The position numbers and the translations under genes were made by a program. The notes beneath the pieces are model-generated. The model saw nothing but the letters and a program-made list of their open reading frames with translations, was not told the origin of the DNA and ran no database searches. Of a DNA stretch of 64,000 nucleotides, positions 8,565 to 18,049 are shown piece after piece (within the stretch, counting starts at the first letter, position 1; every line of letters starts with the position of its first letter). Location of the stretch: assembly GCA_015061055.1 (NCBI GenBank), contig SUXH01000013.1:1-64000 (forward strand), read 5' to 3'. The stretch is from Bacteroidales bacterium. Its GTDB lineage: Bacteria > Bacteroidota > Bacteroidia > Bacteroidales > Muribaculaceae.

Positions 8565-10463
8565 ATGAATAAGCTAAAATATATTTTATCAACAGTATTG
8601 ATTGGTGCTTGTTGTGCAAGTTGTGTTGATATGCTTGATGATAATGTCAACCCTGATAAGGCACACGCAATTACCGTAGATACAGGTCTGCCAACAATTG
8701 TGTTCTATGCACAACAGGCTACTTACGACCACGCTGAATATTATATCTATTTGTCACAATGTCTTACTACTACAGGTAAGAGTGCAGTGGGTACATATTC
8801 TTATAAAAGCGAATGGGAATTCTTGACTATGAACCGTCACCCACAATGGCGTCGTCACTTCTATGATATAGGTGTGAATGTGAATAATCTTATCGCCAAT
8901 GCTGAAGCTGTAAATTCACCTAACTACACATTGATTGCTCGTACTATCCGCTTGCTTTCAACTCAGTTGGCTACCGATATGTTTGGTGAAATGCCTCTTA
9001 CAAATGCTTACAAGTCAAACTCTCCAACTTACGATGAACAACCTACTATCTACAAGTGGATGTTTGATGAAATCGATGCATTGTTGGCTGATTATGAAAA
9101 TCCTGAAATCACAGAAAATCCTAACAATTACGTAATCACTCCTGCTCAAGACCGTTTGTATGCAGGTGACTTGAATAAGTGGAAAGGTTTGGTTTATGCT
9201 ATCAAGGCACGTCTTTTGTTGCGTAACATCCCAAATATCGACACTTCAGCGGCTACTTGTCAAGCAATTATTGATGCGGCCGATCAAGCTATCAACCAAT
9301 GGCGTTCTGACGACCTTCTTTACGGAGCTTGGTTTGGTAACGAGCCACGTTACAAATTTGATGGTGGTACTAACGAACAAAACTGCGTGTGGTCATCAGC
9401 TCAACCTATCATCAACTCTTGGGAATCTCGTAAGAACCTTCTTGATGGAGCTGTTCCATCTAAGTTCTTCGTGGTAGATTGTCTTGGACTTCTTGAAGTA
9501 GGTACAAAGAACGAAGGTCTTTATAGTGCTGTTAACTCAAATAGCTATGAAGGTTATGCCAACGACCCACGTCTTCCTCTATTGATGATTCCTCGTGTAG
9601 GTCCTGAAGCTGATAAGACAGTTAAGGTTCGCTACTTGGAAAACAATATCGGTGTGGGAACAACTTACAACAAGACTGACTACTATCCTAACTTGTATAT
9701 GGGTGCATATTCAGGTTCAATCTCAGGTTACAACCCAATCTTCACAATGGAAGAACTTTACTTCATCAAGGCTGAAGCTGAATATTGGAAGGGTAACAAG
9801 GCTGCTGCTTGTGCTTTGGCTAAGGAAGCTACTCAATACAATATCCAACGTCACTTGGATTTCTTCCAAGCTAACTATGCTAATGGAGCTGAGGTGTATC
9901 CTGGAGCAGCTACAACAAGTGGCGTAGGTACTACAGATGCTGAACACTGGGATGCTCAAGTAGATGCTTTCTTGAACAACACTGAATATTATACTCTTGA
10001 CCGTCGTGGTAAGAAGATTGTACGTGTACGTCCTGTTTCTGAACGTGGTAACAAGCGTTGGTTCTTTGAAGAAGCTTCATTCAATCTTGAAGCATTGATG
10101 ACTCAGAAGTATATCGCAATGTATATGCAACCTGAACAATGGACCGATATGCGTCGCTATCACTACTCTAACAACCGTAATAACTATGGTATCGGAGATG
10201 CTAACGAAATCGTTTATCCTACACTTCGTCGTCCTTACAACTTGTATGCGTCTTACTGGATTGATGGTTTGACAGATGCTCAAAAGGAAAATCTTTGGGT
10301 ACAACGTATTCCACAAGACCCTGACACTGAAGGTAAGTATAACCGTCAAGAACTTGAACGCTTAGGTGCATTCAACAACTATAAGTGGTTGCAAAAGCCT
10401 TTGATGTGGGCTCTTAGCCGTGGCGAACGTACTTCATTGACAGAAGGTGCAGTAACTGAATAA
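8565..10463 (+). CDS. SusD/RagB-family surface lipoprotein
   Basis: 632 aa. The signal peptide ends in ACCASC with lipidated Cys20. The family's helical TPR-like scaffold is visible: LIARTIRLLSTQLATDMFGEMPLTNAY, the WKGLVYAIKARLLLRNI helix, and near the end EEASFNLEALMTQKYIAMYMQPEQWTDMRRY, the conserved SusD C-terminal block. SusD proteins form the lid over the partner SusC barrel and capture glycan at the surface. It is longer than typical SusD (about 550 aa), which suits a SusD-2-like subgroup. The ligand is not deducible. It sits between susC and two lipoprotein genes in one operon. Confidence 0.96.
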   Translation: MNKLKYILSTVLIGACCASCVDMLDDNVNPDKAHAITVDTGLPTIVFYAQQATYDHAEYYIYLSQCLTTTGKSAVGTYSYKSEWEFLTMNRHPQWRRHFYDIGVNVNNLIANAEAVNSPNYTLIARTIRLLSTQLATDMFGEMPLTNAYKSNSPTYDEQPTIYKWMFDEIDALLADYENPEITENPNNYVITPAQDRLYAGDLNKWKGLVYAIKARLLLRNIPNIDTSAATCQAIIDAADQAINQWRSDDLLYGAWFGNEPRYKFDGGTNEQNCVWSSAQPIINSWESRKNLLDGAVPSKFFVVDCLGLLEVGTKNEGLYSAVNSNSYEGYANDPRLPLLMIPRVGPEADKTVKVRYLENNIGVGTTYNKTDYYPNLYMGAYSGSISGYNPIFTMEELYFIKAEAEYWKGNKAAACALAKEATQYNIQRHLDFFQANYANGAEVYPGAATTSGVGTTDAEHWDAQVDAFLNNTEYYTLDRRGKKIVRVRPVSERGNKRWFFEEASFNLEALMTQKYIAMYMQPEQWTDMRRYHYSNNRNNYGIGDANEIVYPTLRRPYNLYASYWIDGLTDAQKENLWVQRIPQDPDTEGKYNRQELERLGAFNNYKWLQKPLMWALSRGERTSLTEGAVTE

Positions 10464-10497
10464 TAGAGAACTATAACTTAAATAACAGAAAAAAAAT

Positions 10498-11586
10498 ATG
10501 AAACTATATAATAAATTAGGAATTTTTGCGGCTGGAGCGTTGATGATGTCTTCATGTGCTGTGAATGACCTTTTTGACGACAAGGGCGATCTTGGCGAAG
10601 TGGTTCCAACAGTAACGTGGGAGCTCTCAAGTAGCGTTTGTGCAGCAGGTAATGAAGCTGGTTTCTTGGCAAAATACTACACTACTGAAGAGGGTGTATC
10701 GATCGATCACTCTGAAGTGTGGGCTATGGTTACTCGTACTGAAAGTGCTGCAGCTACACAAAAGTTGGTTTCGTCTCCGGCTTATACAAAGACTGTGAGT
10801 CTTGTAGATACAGTTCGTGGTTTCCACCTATTGCAATCTTATCCTCACAGTATGGCAAAACTTGATACTATCAAGGGAACTGAATATCATTTGAATGCAT
10901 CATTCCCAACATCACGCACACTTGGTCCTGTAAATTGGGCTAACCCTGCTGATTGGGACGATGAAAAGTTTGCTATGTATTATCCTGCTTCTTTCAAGGA
11001 AGAATTCACATCTAAAATCGTTAACGATTTGACTAAGGACAGTACTTACTTTGCAAGCTTGCGTAACGTTTACATTGCATACGATTTCACAAAAGAACAA
11101 TTTGAAGCAGTAAACGCTAAGTATCCTACCCTTGAACCACTTCCTTGGAGTGATTCTCAAGAAGCTGGTTCTACTAAGGGCGACTTGTGGTTTGGTGCCG
11201 ACACTGAAGTTGTGGATCACTACTACTATACTACTCTTGTAGGCGAAGTTACAGTGGAACACGAAGTTGCAACAGTGGAAGAAGCTGTTGCACAAGGTAT
11301 CGCTGCTGAAAAGGTATATCCTGTGTACAAGGCTCCTCACTGGGTGTTCTGCCGTTATTCTGACGACACAGGTGCTGCTGTAACAAGTGTACGCGCTGAA
11401 TATATGCCATTGTGGAAGGAATTGATTCAAATGATTCCATTCGAAGCTTGGATTTACAACTCGGCTGATGCATGCTATTCAGTAGAATTCTCTCGTAAGT
11501 ATGCTTATATCACTCAGTTCAAGGTTGTTGACACTAAGGGTGGTGTAGGTCGCGACTCTGATGACAAAACAGTTGAACTTAACTAA
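10498..11586 (+). CDS. Surface lipoprotein in the SusE position
   Basis: 362 aa. The signal peptide ends in MMSSC with lipidated Cys20, followed by an acidic patch DLFDDKGDLGE of the kind that promotes surface export of Bacteroidetes lipoproteins. The rest is predicted beta-rich. I recognise no domain. Its place 34 nt after susD and before a PKD lipoprotein suggests a surface glycan-binding protein, by analogy with SusE. That role is inference from position only. No catalytic motif is visible. Confidence 0.8.
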   Translation: MKLYNKLGIFAAGALMMSSCAVNDLFDDKGDLGEVVPTVTWELSSSVCAAGNEAGFLAKYYTTEEGVSIDHSEVWAMVTRTESAAATQKLVSSPAYTKTVSLVDTVRGFHLLQSYPHSMAKLDTIKGTEYHLNASFPTSRTLGPVNWANPADWDDEKFAMYYPASFKEEFTSKIVNDLTKDSTYFASLRNVYIAYDFTKEQFEAVNAKYPTLEPLPWSDSQEAGSTKGDLWFGADTEVVDHYYYTTLVGEVTVEHEVATVEEAVAQGIAAEKVYPVYKAPHWVFCRYSDDTGAAVTSVRAEYMPLWKELIQMIPFEAWIYNSADACYSVEFSRKYAYITQFKVVDTKGGVGRDSDDKTVELN

Positions 11587-11602
11587 TTAATTGGGAAAGA
11601 TT

Positions 11603-13303
11603 ATGAAAAATATAAAGAATATTCTGATTTTAATGTTGGCTGTTTTCGCTGTTTCTTGTGTCGAAAAGGAGCCTGATTATCAAGATTTCCCTGGAAAAGA
11701 TGTTGACTTCTCATTCTGTGTAGAAGGTGATGAATACACTACCGACTACTATTATGTGTCAACTCTTCAATTCACCAATACTTCTGCTAAGAGTGGTGCT
11801 GTAACTTGGGATTTCGGCGATGGAACTACTTCTACTGAAGCTAATCCTACTCACAAGTATAGCAAGTCGGGTTACTATAAAGTATCTCTTACTATTGACG
11901 GTGTAGGCACTCGTGTGTATCCTATTATGATTATGGATATTGCTCCAGTGATGAATGTAGTATCACAAAGCGATTCTATCGTTGTTATCAATGATGTAAC
12001 TATCGAATTGGGTCTGTCTTTGCCTAACCCTGATAATTTGAAGTGTAAGTATGTTTGGATTATGCCTGAAGGTACTATGCTTGCCGATGGTACACCAATC
12101 ACTACATTCGAAGGTTATTCACACGAAGATGGTTCAATCGACAATCCTGGCGAATTGAAGTTCAAGAACGTTGGTTCTCAAAAGATTGAAGTGCAAACTT
12201 ACTTCGATATTGAAAATGAAAATCGTCGTTTGAGCGATTCTTATATCAACGTACAAGTGGGTTATTCTGAAGAAGTTCCTACTCTTTACTATGCTTCTTA
12301 TGGTGGCAATGTAAAGGCTTATAAGTTGATTCCTGCAGGAACACTGCCTGAAGGCACTAAGAATATGCCTTTCGATATGGGTGTGTCAAGTGGTGTAACT
12401 CCTCAAAACCTTGTTTTTGCTACTGTTGATGGTACTGATTATATCTATATTCTTGACTGCGGTAAGAACTTTGGTTACCAAAACGATACCGATGGTGTGC
12501 TTGGTGATGGTAAGATCACTGTGATGAGTGCCGATGGTTCGTATGCTAACTTGGTTATCACTAACGTGGGTGGTCACGCATTCTCTGATCCATTCCAAGG
12601 TTGTGTGTCAATCGACGGTGCAAACCTTCTATACACTGACCGTAACAATGGTGTAAGCTCAATTCCATTGACTGCTCGTGGTGAAGTTGAAGAACGTTTG
12701 CAATCAAATGTAGCAAGTTACAATGTGGTGAACAACAATACTCTTGGCTACTATGGTCGTGGTATTGCATACGGTGCTGTTCACTCTGCTATCTATCAAG
12801 ATAAGAGCGGTGTGTACTGGTGGCCTAAGAACTACAATGCAACAGGTATCTTCCGTTTCCGTTCAAGCGATATCGGTGTAACAACAGCTGCTCCTACTAA
12901 GATTCTTCTTGATGGTGCTACTTGCAAGGCGTTCACTCTTGACGAAACTCGCAAGCATATGTACTGCTGGTTGACATCGGGTGCTGCAGGTGTAGGTTTC
13001 GCTCAATATCCACTTGTTGGTTTCGAAGAAGGCTTGGCTGTTGGCGACCACACTAAGTATATCAAGATGAGTGTGGCTCCTACTGCAGGTGCAACATCTT
13101 CTTACGAAGCATTGTATGTATCTCAATTCGCTCTTGATACAACTACAGGTAACGTATACTTTGGTTTCAACTCTGATGATGCTAACTATCAAACCGGTAT
13201 TCACTACTATGATTATGCTACCGGAACAGTTAAGCACTTTGAAGATAATGCTGACAAGGCATTTGGTATCTGTATCAACCCTCGCAAGACTAAATTGTTC
13301 TAA
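11603..13303 (+). CDS. PKD-domain lipoprotein, likely surface glycan-binding protein
   Basis: 566 aa from the ATG at 11603. A TTG four codons upstream is in frame, but the ATG gives a clean lipoprotein signal ending AVSC (Cys19) and has a GGGAAAG just ahead of it. A PKD module with WDFGDG at 69-74 and HKYSKSGYYKVSLTI follows. The remainder is a long beta-rich region with repeated D-G-x-D-Y-I-Y-I-L and G-N-V-Y-F-G segments, suggesting a propeller. The layout resembles the PKD-like family of SusCD-linked lipoproteins. It is the last gene of the SusCD operon and ends at an intrinsic terminator. The likely role is binding and display of the substrate at the cell surface. Confidence 0.85.
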   Translation: MKNIKNILILMLAVFAVSCVEKEPDYQDFPGKDVDFSFCVEGDEYTTDYYYVSTLQFTNTSAKSGAVTWDFGDGTTSTEANPTHKYSKSGYYKVSLTIDGVGTRVYPIMIMDIAPVMNVVSQSDSIVVINDVTIELGLSLPNPDNLKCKYVWIMPEGTMLADGTPITTFEGYSHEDGSIDNPGELKFKNVGSQKIEVQTYFDIENENRRLSDSYINVQVGYSEEVPTLYYASYGGNVKAYKLIPAGTLPEGTKNMPFDMGVSSGVTPQNLVFATVDGTDYIYILDCGKNFGYQNDTDGVLGDGKITVMSADGSYANLVITNVGGHAFSDPFQGCVSIDGANLLYTDRNNGVSSIPLTARGEVEERLQSNVASYNVVNNNTLGYYGRGIAYGAVHSAIYQDKSGVYWWPKNYNATGIFRFRSSDIGVTTAAPTKILLDGATCKAFTLDETRKHMYCWLTSGAAGVGFAQYPLVGFEEGLAVGDHTKYIKMSVAPTAGATSSYEALYVSQFALDTTTGNVYFGFNSDDANYQTGIHYYDYATGTVKHFEDNADKAFGICINPRKTKLF

Positions 13304-13328
13304 TTGGTCGAGTGAAATATAATTATTC

Positions 13329-13361
13329 ATCGGGAATCTCTATGGAGGTTCCCGATTTTTT
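13329..13361 (+). terminator. Intrinsic terminator of the SusCD operon
   Basis: ATCGGGAA (13329-13336) pairs with TTCCCGAT (13349-13356), followed by TTTTT. Confidence 0.88.
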
Positions 13362-13375
13362 GTCTTTATGGTATG

Positions 13376-13660
13376 TTGGGCTTTTAGCCCGCACGTGAGG
13401 TGTGTGCATCGGTCCCGGCGTGCCGCTACGCTCTGCGCCGGGCTGTTCTATCTCTCGCCTCCGGCGAGGTCTTTCTATCCGGGCGTGGAGAAAACCATTG
13501 GCAGGGTGATTGCTTGCCCCTAAGATTCGCTTCGCTCATCTCAGGGTTTACGACGCAGTCGTGAGCTAAAGGTTCAATTGCAAAACGCATTCTGCGTTTT
13601 AAATGTTGTTTTTTATTAAATTATTAACTCTTATCTCTCGCCTTTGGCGAAATGTTTTTA
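13376..13660. repeat. GC-rich palindrome mosaic with one copy of an 86-nt repeat
   Basis: This noncoding island is much richer in GC than its surroundings and is built from short perfect hairpins with 3-nt loops: GGGCT/AGCCC (13378-13390), CTCGCC/GGCGAG (13454-13468), ACGAC/GTCGT (13550-13562), AAAACGCA/TGCGTTTT (13582-13600) and TCGCC/GGCGA near 13638-13650. A longer-loop stem lies at 13414-13442. Positions 13414-13499 match 15071-15156 without gaps at about 90% identity. No ORF is credible. The function is unknown. Confidence 0.7.
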
Positions 13661-13719
13661 AGGTAGATTGGTGTATTGAGGCTTATTTTTTGAAATTTTA
13701 CAGGAATTTTGTTTAAATA

Positions 13720-13752
13720 TTTGTTGGTTAATAAAAAAATGATTTAATTTGC
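13720..13752 (+). promoter_or_regulatory. Promoter of the secreted propeller-like gene
   Basis: TTTG (13720-13723) lies 20 nt before TTAATTTG (13744-13751), a one-base variant of TAnnTTTG. This spacing is typical of Bacteroidetes -33/-7 promoters and leaves a leader of about 75 nt. Confidence 0.6.
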
Positions 13753-13832
13753 ACCATAATTTGTGGTGGTGTTCCTTTTTTGGGGTACATCGCAAAGAAA
13801 AACTAAAATTTTTAACTAAAACATTAATTATT

Positions 13833-15011
13833 ATGAAGAAATTTTTACTTTTTGGTGCTGCTGTAATGCTTGCTTGCGCTGCTAATGCACAAACTTTAGA
13901 AAAACAATGGCAACATGATTTTACTGCTTTAGGAACTAATGTACGTAATATTGTTGCAGTTGGAAATGAAATCGCTGTAGCAAATATGGGAACAGGCAAG
14001 GTAGAGTTCTACGATGCAACAGGTTTGACTGCAAAGGCTTATGATGTAAACACATTTGCCGCTAATAATAGTGTTGGTGACCATGGAACTGACTCTGTAG
14101 GTAATCCTACTTTCAAAGCTTATACAATTGGTCGAGCTATCGCAATTGACGCTGTTGGTAACATTGTAGTTAACTTGAATTTCCCTAATGCACCATCATC
14201 AACTAACTTCGTAGCTATCGCTCCTGATGGAACAATGAAGCACATTGCTTGCGAAGTTCCTTCTCCAGGTGAAGCTGGTCGTGCTGACTTCTTGGGCGCA
14301 GCGGGTGATGTTCTAACTAATGGTTATATTGCTACAGCAATTCATCAGAAAAATTATGTGGCTGTATATAATGTCTTCGATATGGGAAATGGTCCTGAAC
14401 AAGATAAAGACTATAGCTACCTTGTAAATGCTGACGAAGGTGTATCATTAACTAATGAAGTTAAAGTGTTCTTTGCAGATAAAACTGTTGCTGAAGATGC
14501 TGAGACAGCTCCAACAATGTATTTTTATCATCGTGGTCAATCTGGTGTACGTGTAGCTGAAAATGGTGCAAAAGATTTTGTGAATATGGGTGAACCTTTT
14601 GTTCAAGGTAAAGCAGGTTCTACTGGTGCTGACGCATTTGTAGTTAATGGAACTACTTATATTGTTATGCCTATGCCAGTTGGTGGTGCTCGTAAAACAG
14701 GATTTGCTGTTTATAATGTAGCTGCAAAAGAAATGGTTGCAAGCTGTGATGGTCTATTGGATGCGGATGTATACACTAATGACTTTTCTGCTTCAGTTAA
14801 CGAAGATGGTACTGTAAATATCGCTCAATTGGTACAAGGTAAGTACTTGGCTATGTTCAAACTTACATTGCCAGCTTCTGCAATCGAAGAAGTTGCTGCT
14901 GACAACGCTGCTGTAGAATACTACAACCTACAAGGTGTTAAGGTTGCTAACCCAGAAAACGGCGTATTCGTTAAGAAGCAAGGTGCTAAAGCAACTAAGG
15001 TTGTTCTTTAA
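13833..15011 (+). CDS. Secreted propeller-like protein with sorting tail
   Basis: 392 aa from the ATG at 13833. A longer frame exists upstream, but the ATG begins a clean signal peptide (MKKFLLFGAAVMLACAANAQ). The body has repeated strand pairs such as VRNIVAVGNEIAVANMGTGKVEFYDA and GRAIAIDAVGNIVVNLNFP, suggesting a beta-propeller. I recognise no named family. The C-terminus, VEYYNLQGVKVANPENGVFVKK, is a Por-type sorting tail, nearly the same as that of the amidase at 24466-28167. Substrates with such tails are exported by the type IX system. It is probably a single-gene transcript with its own promoter and terminator. Confidence 0.85.
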   Translation: MKKFLLFGAAVMLACAANAQTLEKQWQHDFTALGTNVRNIVAVGNEIAVANMGTGKVEFYDATGLTAKAYDVNTFAANNSVGDHGTDSVGNPTFKAYTIGRAIAIDAVGNIVVNLNFPNAPSSTNFVAIAPDGTMKHIACEVPSPGEAGRADFLGAAGDVLTNGYIATAIHQKNYVAVYNVFDMGNGPEQDKDYSYLVNADEGVSLTNEVKVFFADKTVAEDAETAPTMYFYHRGQSGVRVAENGAKDFVNMGEPFVQGKAGSTGADAFVVNGTTYIVMPMPVGGARKTGFAVYNVAAKEMVASCDGLLDADVYTNDFSASVNEDGTVNIAQLVQGKYLAMFKLTLPASAIEEVAADNAAVEYYNLQGVKVANPENGVFVKKQGAKATKVVL

Positions 15012-15038
15012 TTCTTGGACTTAAAGATATAGTACAGA

Positions 15039-15069
15039 GAGCCGACTCGATGAGTCGGTTCTTTTTTTG
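15039..15069 (+). terminator. Intrinsic terminator
   Basis: AGCCGACTC (15040-15048) pairs with GAGTCGGTT (15052-15060) and is followed by a run of seven T. Confidence 0.9.
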
Positions 15070-15070
15070 T

Positions 15071-15156
15071 CCCGGCGTGTCGCTTCGCTCTGCACTGGGC
15101 TGTTCTATCTATCGCCTCCGGCGAGATGTTTCTCTCCGGGCGTGGCGAAAACCATT
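15071..15156. repeat. Second copy of the 86-nt GC-rich repeat
   Basis: It aligns end to end with 13414-13499, with nine substitutions and no gaps. It starts directly after the T-run of the preceding terminator. It retains the TCGCC-TCC-GGCGA hairpin, but the outer CCCGGCG/CGCCGGG stem of the first copy is broken. The following 100 nt hold two imperfect TTC-loop hairpins and no gene. Confidence 0.75.
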
Positions 15157-15331
15157 AAAAACACCCTTCGGGCGTTCTTAATATATTCTATGTAGATTAT
15201 TCTTAATGTCTTCGGCATAATATTCAAGTTAATACGGTTTTATCTCTCGCTTTCAGCAACAGGTTGTGGGATTTATGCTGTTGATGGTGAATATTTAGAG
15301 AGATAAATTTTAATTGTAGAAATAAAAAATT

Positions 15332-15339
15332 TATCTTTG
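15332..15339 (+). promoter_or_regulatory. -7 element of the first NAGPA gene
   Basis: TATCTTTG is a perfect TAnnTTTG match, 40 nt before the ATG at 15380. Confidence 0.7.
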
Positions 15340-15379
15340 TTGAATAATATCGAGATTATAAAACTAATAAACTATTGAT

Positions 15380-17869
15380 ATGAGAAAAATTACTACTTTT
15401 TTGCTTTTTGCAGTTCTTACTGTGTTAAGTGTAAGTGCCGAATTGGTACTAAATGGTAAGAATTGCACTATTGATACCTTGTGGCAACGACAGATTGGTC
15501 CCGGTATCATAGAAACCCGTTTGCGCTTGCCTGAATATCCGTTGAACGTGTATTTGTTGGAAACGGATGTCACTAACGAGTATAATCGTGTGGAAACAAC
15601 ACAGGCAAAGGGCTTGCTTGGTAAAACAGAGAAACTTGCCGATGCTTATAATCGCCATAAGGCAATGGGTAAAAAGCCGTTGGCAGCTTGTAATGCCTCT
15701 TTTTGGTGTGTATCGTCGCAAATTCCTTGGTATAACTTTATGCCGGGTGTGCCTCATGGTGCCGAAGTGGTAAATGATACTATTTATGTGAATACAAACC
15801 GTAATGGTGTGTTTGATTTTAATGGAGGTACTGTGAACACTGCTTCTACAATCATTTCGGGTAAGAAAGTGTATGTAGGTCGTCACGAATGGTATGGTTG
15901 CGTGAAGTCGCCAAAGTTCTCAGCAGATCAAGAAATCATTCAAGTAAACAAGTGTATCGATGCAGGACAATTAGTGCTATTCAATCACGCACGTGGACGC
16001 AATAATGTGTTCTATAGCTATGTCCAAAATTGCCATTATATCTTCTTGAAGCTTAAAGAAGGCTCAAAATGGTCGGTAGGTAACGATATTAAGTTTGAAG
16101 TGGCTGAAATCAAACTTTCGGCAAACAATCAAGTGCTTGGCAACTATGATGCTTGTTTGATAGCCGATGGTGCTTACAAGGCAGAAATGGAAAAACTTGC
16201 TGTGGGCGACGAGGTGGCTATCAATAACTACTGGTTTGACATCGACGGTGATCGCACTCCTATCACAGTAGAAAATATGACTGAAGGAGAAGCACACGTT
16301 ATGCTCAAGGGCGAAATCACCAATCGTGCCACAGCCGATTATGGCGCAAAGGTGTATTCTCGTACTGCTTATGGTTGTAATGCCGATAACACTAAATTCT
16401 ATATGATTGTTATCGATATGTCGACTCACCCGGTGTATGGCAATTCGAAGGGCTGTACTGCTACTGTGATGTGTCAATTATGGAAATATCTCGTTCCCGA
16501 CTTGTGGAACGTGGCAAATATGGATGCCGGTGGTTCAGCACAATTTATGGTGGGCGGAACAGTGATTAATAAGACAACAGAAGCTACTCCACGTGCAGTG
16601 GCAAACGGTATGATGTTGTTTTCTACAGCTCCCGAAGAAGATGCCGATGTCATTGCGTCGTTGCGATTTGAAACTCCAAACTTAAAGACTCCTATCTATT
16701 ACAGTACATCGCCCAATGTGCTTGGCTATAACAAGTATGGCGAATTGATATCGGAAAATGTAGATGTAACCTATACTTGCTCTGAATCGGTGGGCGCTCC
16801 AAGTGCCAACGGAAAGGCTATCGAAGTGGGAGGCACTCCGGGTTACGGAACAATCACAGCACATTACAATGGAGTAGAGGTTACAGTACCAATCTTAGTG
16901 CAAAACAGTGAATTTGCTATTCGCTTGAAGCCGATGATTCTAATCGATGCTACTCGCGAATATCCGATTGAAATTACAACCGTATCAAATGGCGAAACGT
17001 TGACTTACGACCCTTCTCGCTTCACATGGGAAATCGAAGACGAAACAGTGGTTGCTATCGAAAATGGTGTATTGAAAGGCTTGAAAGAAGGAACAACAAA
17101 GATAAAAGCTACACTCGGTGCATTCAGTGATGAAACGATAGTCAAGGTTGAAGTAGCTCCAAGTGCTGTGATGACACAAGATTGGAATAACTGGACGGTA
17201 ACAAGTGCCAACTTGTCGAGCGATGCTGTGCTTGCAGCCGATGGAACATTGTCGTTTGGTTACAGTGGTAAGCGCAAAGCCACAATTAAATTGGAAAAAG
17301 ATGCTGTTATTTATAGTTTGCCTGACAGCGTTGTTTTGGAAGTCTCTACTACCACTCCATTGAACGATATGTCACTTAATATCAGTACTGCGTCTGTTCC
17401 CGGAGGTAGTGAAGTGCTTTTGGGTGAAGACGGAATCGCAATCGGAACTCACAAATGGAACTTAATGGACTATTTAGGCGGTACATCCGATTTAGGTAAT
17501 TATCCTGTTACGGTGAAGAACTTGTTGTTCAGCCTCAGTTCAAAGAGTGGTTATGTGAGTGGTGATAACACGATAAAGGCTAACTTATATGCTGTATATA
17601 GCAATTACGTGAGTGGCTTGGAAGCGGTAGGAGTTGAAACGAAGTCGGTTAATATAATCCCATCAGGAAAGTCTATCATTGTAAGCGCATCAAATGTTGA
17701 TGTGGTGAAAGTAGAAGTGTATGACATAGCCGGATGTGTTCAATACTCAAAGAATGTTGAAGTAAATGGTGGTCGCGCAGCATTATCGCCGGCAGTAGCC
17801 GATGGTATCTATCTTGTGAAGGTAGTAGGAGGCGGCGAAAGCGCAGTGTGCAAGTGGTTGTGTAAATAA
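15380..17869 (+). CDS. Secreted NAGPA-family phosphodiester glycosidase, copy 1
   Basis: 829 aa. A signal peptide (1-20) leads to a NAGPA catalytic-type domain spanning about 50-415. Recognisable features are KPLAACNASFW (99-109), DACLIADGAYK, SRTAYGCNADNTKFYMIVID (328-347), NMDAGGSAQFM (380-390, where the family usually has D-G-G-G-S) and PRAVANGM (404-411). A Big2-like immunoglobulin domain follows (about 445-600; ETVVAIENGVLKGLKEGTTKIKA), then a beta-sandwich, and a Por-type tail with VEVYDIAGCVQYSKNV and GIYLVKVV. Known members cleave GlcNAc from phosphodiesters. From about residue 446 to the end it is identical to the next gene's product. It has its own promoter and terminator. Confidence 0.88.
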   Translation: MRKITTFLLFAVLTVLSVSAELVLNGKNCTIDTLWQRQIGPGIIETRLRLPEYPLNVYLLETDVTNEYNRVETTQAKGLLGKTEKLADAYNRHKAMGKKPLAACNASFWCVSSQIPWYNFMPGVPHGAEVVNDTIYVNTNRNGVFDFNGGTVNTASTIISGKKVYVGRHEWYGCVKSPKFSADQEIIQVNKCIDAGQLVLFNHARGRNNVFYSYVQNCHYIFLKLKEGSKWSVGNDIKFEVAEIKLSANNQVLGNYDACLIADGAYKAEMEKLAVGDEVAINNYWFDIDGDRTPITVENMTEGEAHVMLKGEITNRATADYGAKVYSRTAYGCNADNTKFYMIVIDMSTHPVYGNSKGCTATVMCQLWKYLVPDLWNVANMDAGGSAQFMVGGTVINKTTEATPRAVANGMMLFSTAPEEDADVIASLRFETPNLKTPIYYSTSPNVLGYNKYGELISENVDVTYTCSESVGAPSANGKAIEVGGTPGYGTITAHYNGVEVTVPILVQNSEFAIRLKPMILIDATREYPIEITTVSNGETLTYDPSRFTWEIEDETVVAIENGVLKGLKEGTTKIKATLGAFSDETIVKVEVAPSAVMTQDWNNWTVTSANLSSDAVLAADGTLSFGYSGKRKATIKLEKDAVIYSLPDSVVLEVSTTTPLNDMSLNISTASVPGGSEVLLGEDGIAIGTHKWNLMDYLGGTSDLGNYPVTVKNLLFSLSSKSGYVSGDNTIKANLYAVYSNYVSGLEAVGVETKSVNIIPSGKSIIVSASNVDVVKVEVYDIAGCVQYSKNVEVNGGRAALSPAVADGIYLVKVVGGGESAVCKWLCK

Positions 17870-17967
17870 CAAGAAACTTATATAAATAGAAAAATCCGGC
17901 TTTAGTGCCGGATTTTTTGTGTTTTAAGGGGTGTATTTCCTATATTAATGCTAAAAAACATAAAAAA
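16711..17967 (+). repeat. 1.26-kb near-identical segment, copy 1
   Basis: Positions 16711-17967 match 19387-20643 at a constant offset of 2676 with no indels. I found only two substitutions, both near the start. The block covers the 3' half of the NAGPA gene, its stop, the terminator and the following AT-rich DNA. Upstream of it the two genes are clearly diverged. Confidence 0.95.
17893..17918 (+). terminator. Intrinsic terminator of NAGPA copy 1
   Basis: AATCCGGC (17893-17900) pairs with GCCGGATT (17907-17914), followed by T residues. Confidence 0.9.
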
Positions 17968-17973
17968 ATAATA

Positions 17974-17998
17974 TAACTTTGTGAAGTGATTAACTTTG
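17974..17998 (+). promoter_or_regulatory. Two -7 elements before NAGPA copy 2
   Basis: TAACTTTG occurs at 17974-17981 and again at 17991-17998, both perfect TAnnTTTG matches. Either could start the transcript of the gene at 18050. Confidence 0.65.
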
Positions 17999-18049
17999 TG
18001 TGATTACGTGTATGATAAGGCTTTTTAAAACAACTAATAAATCATCAAA

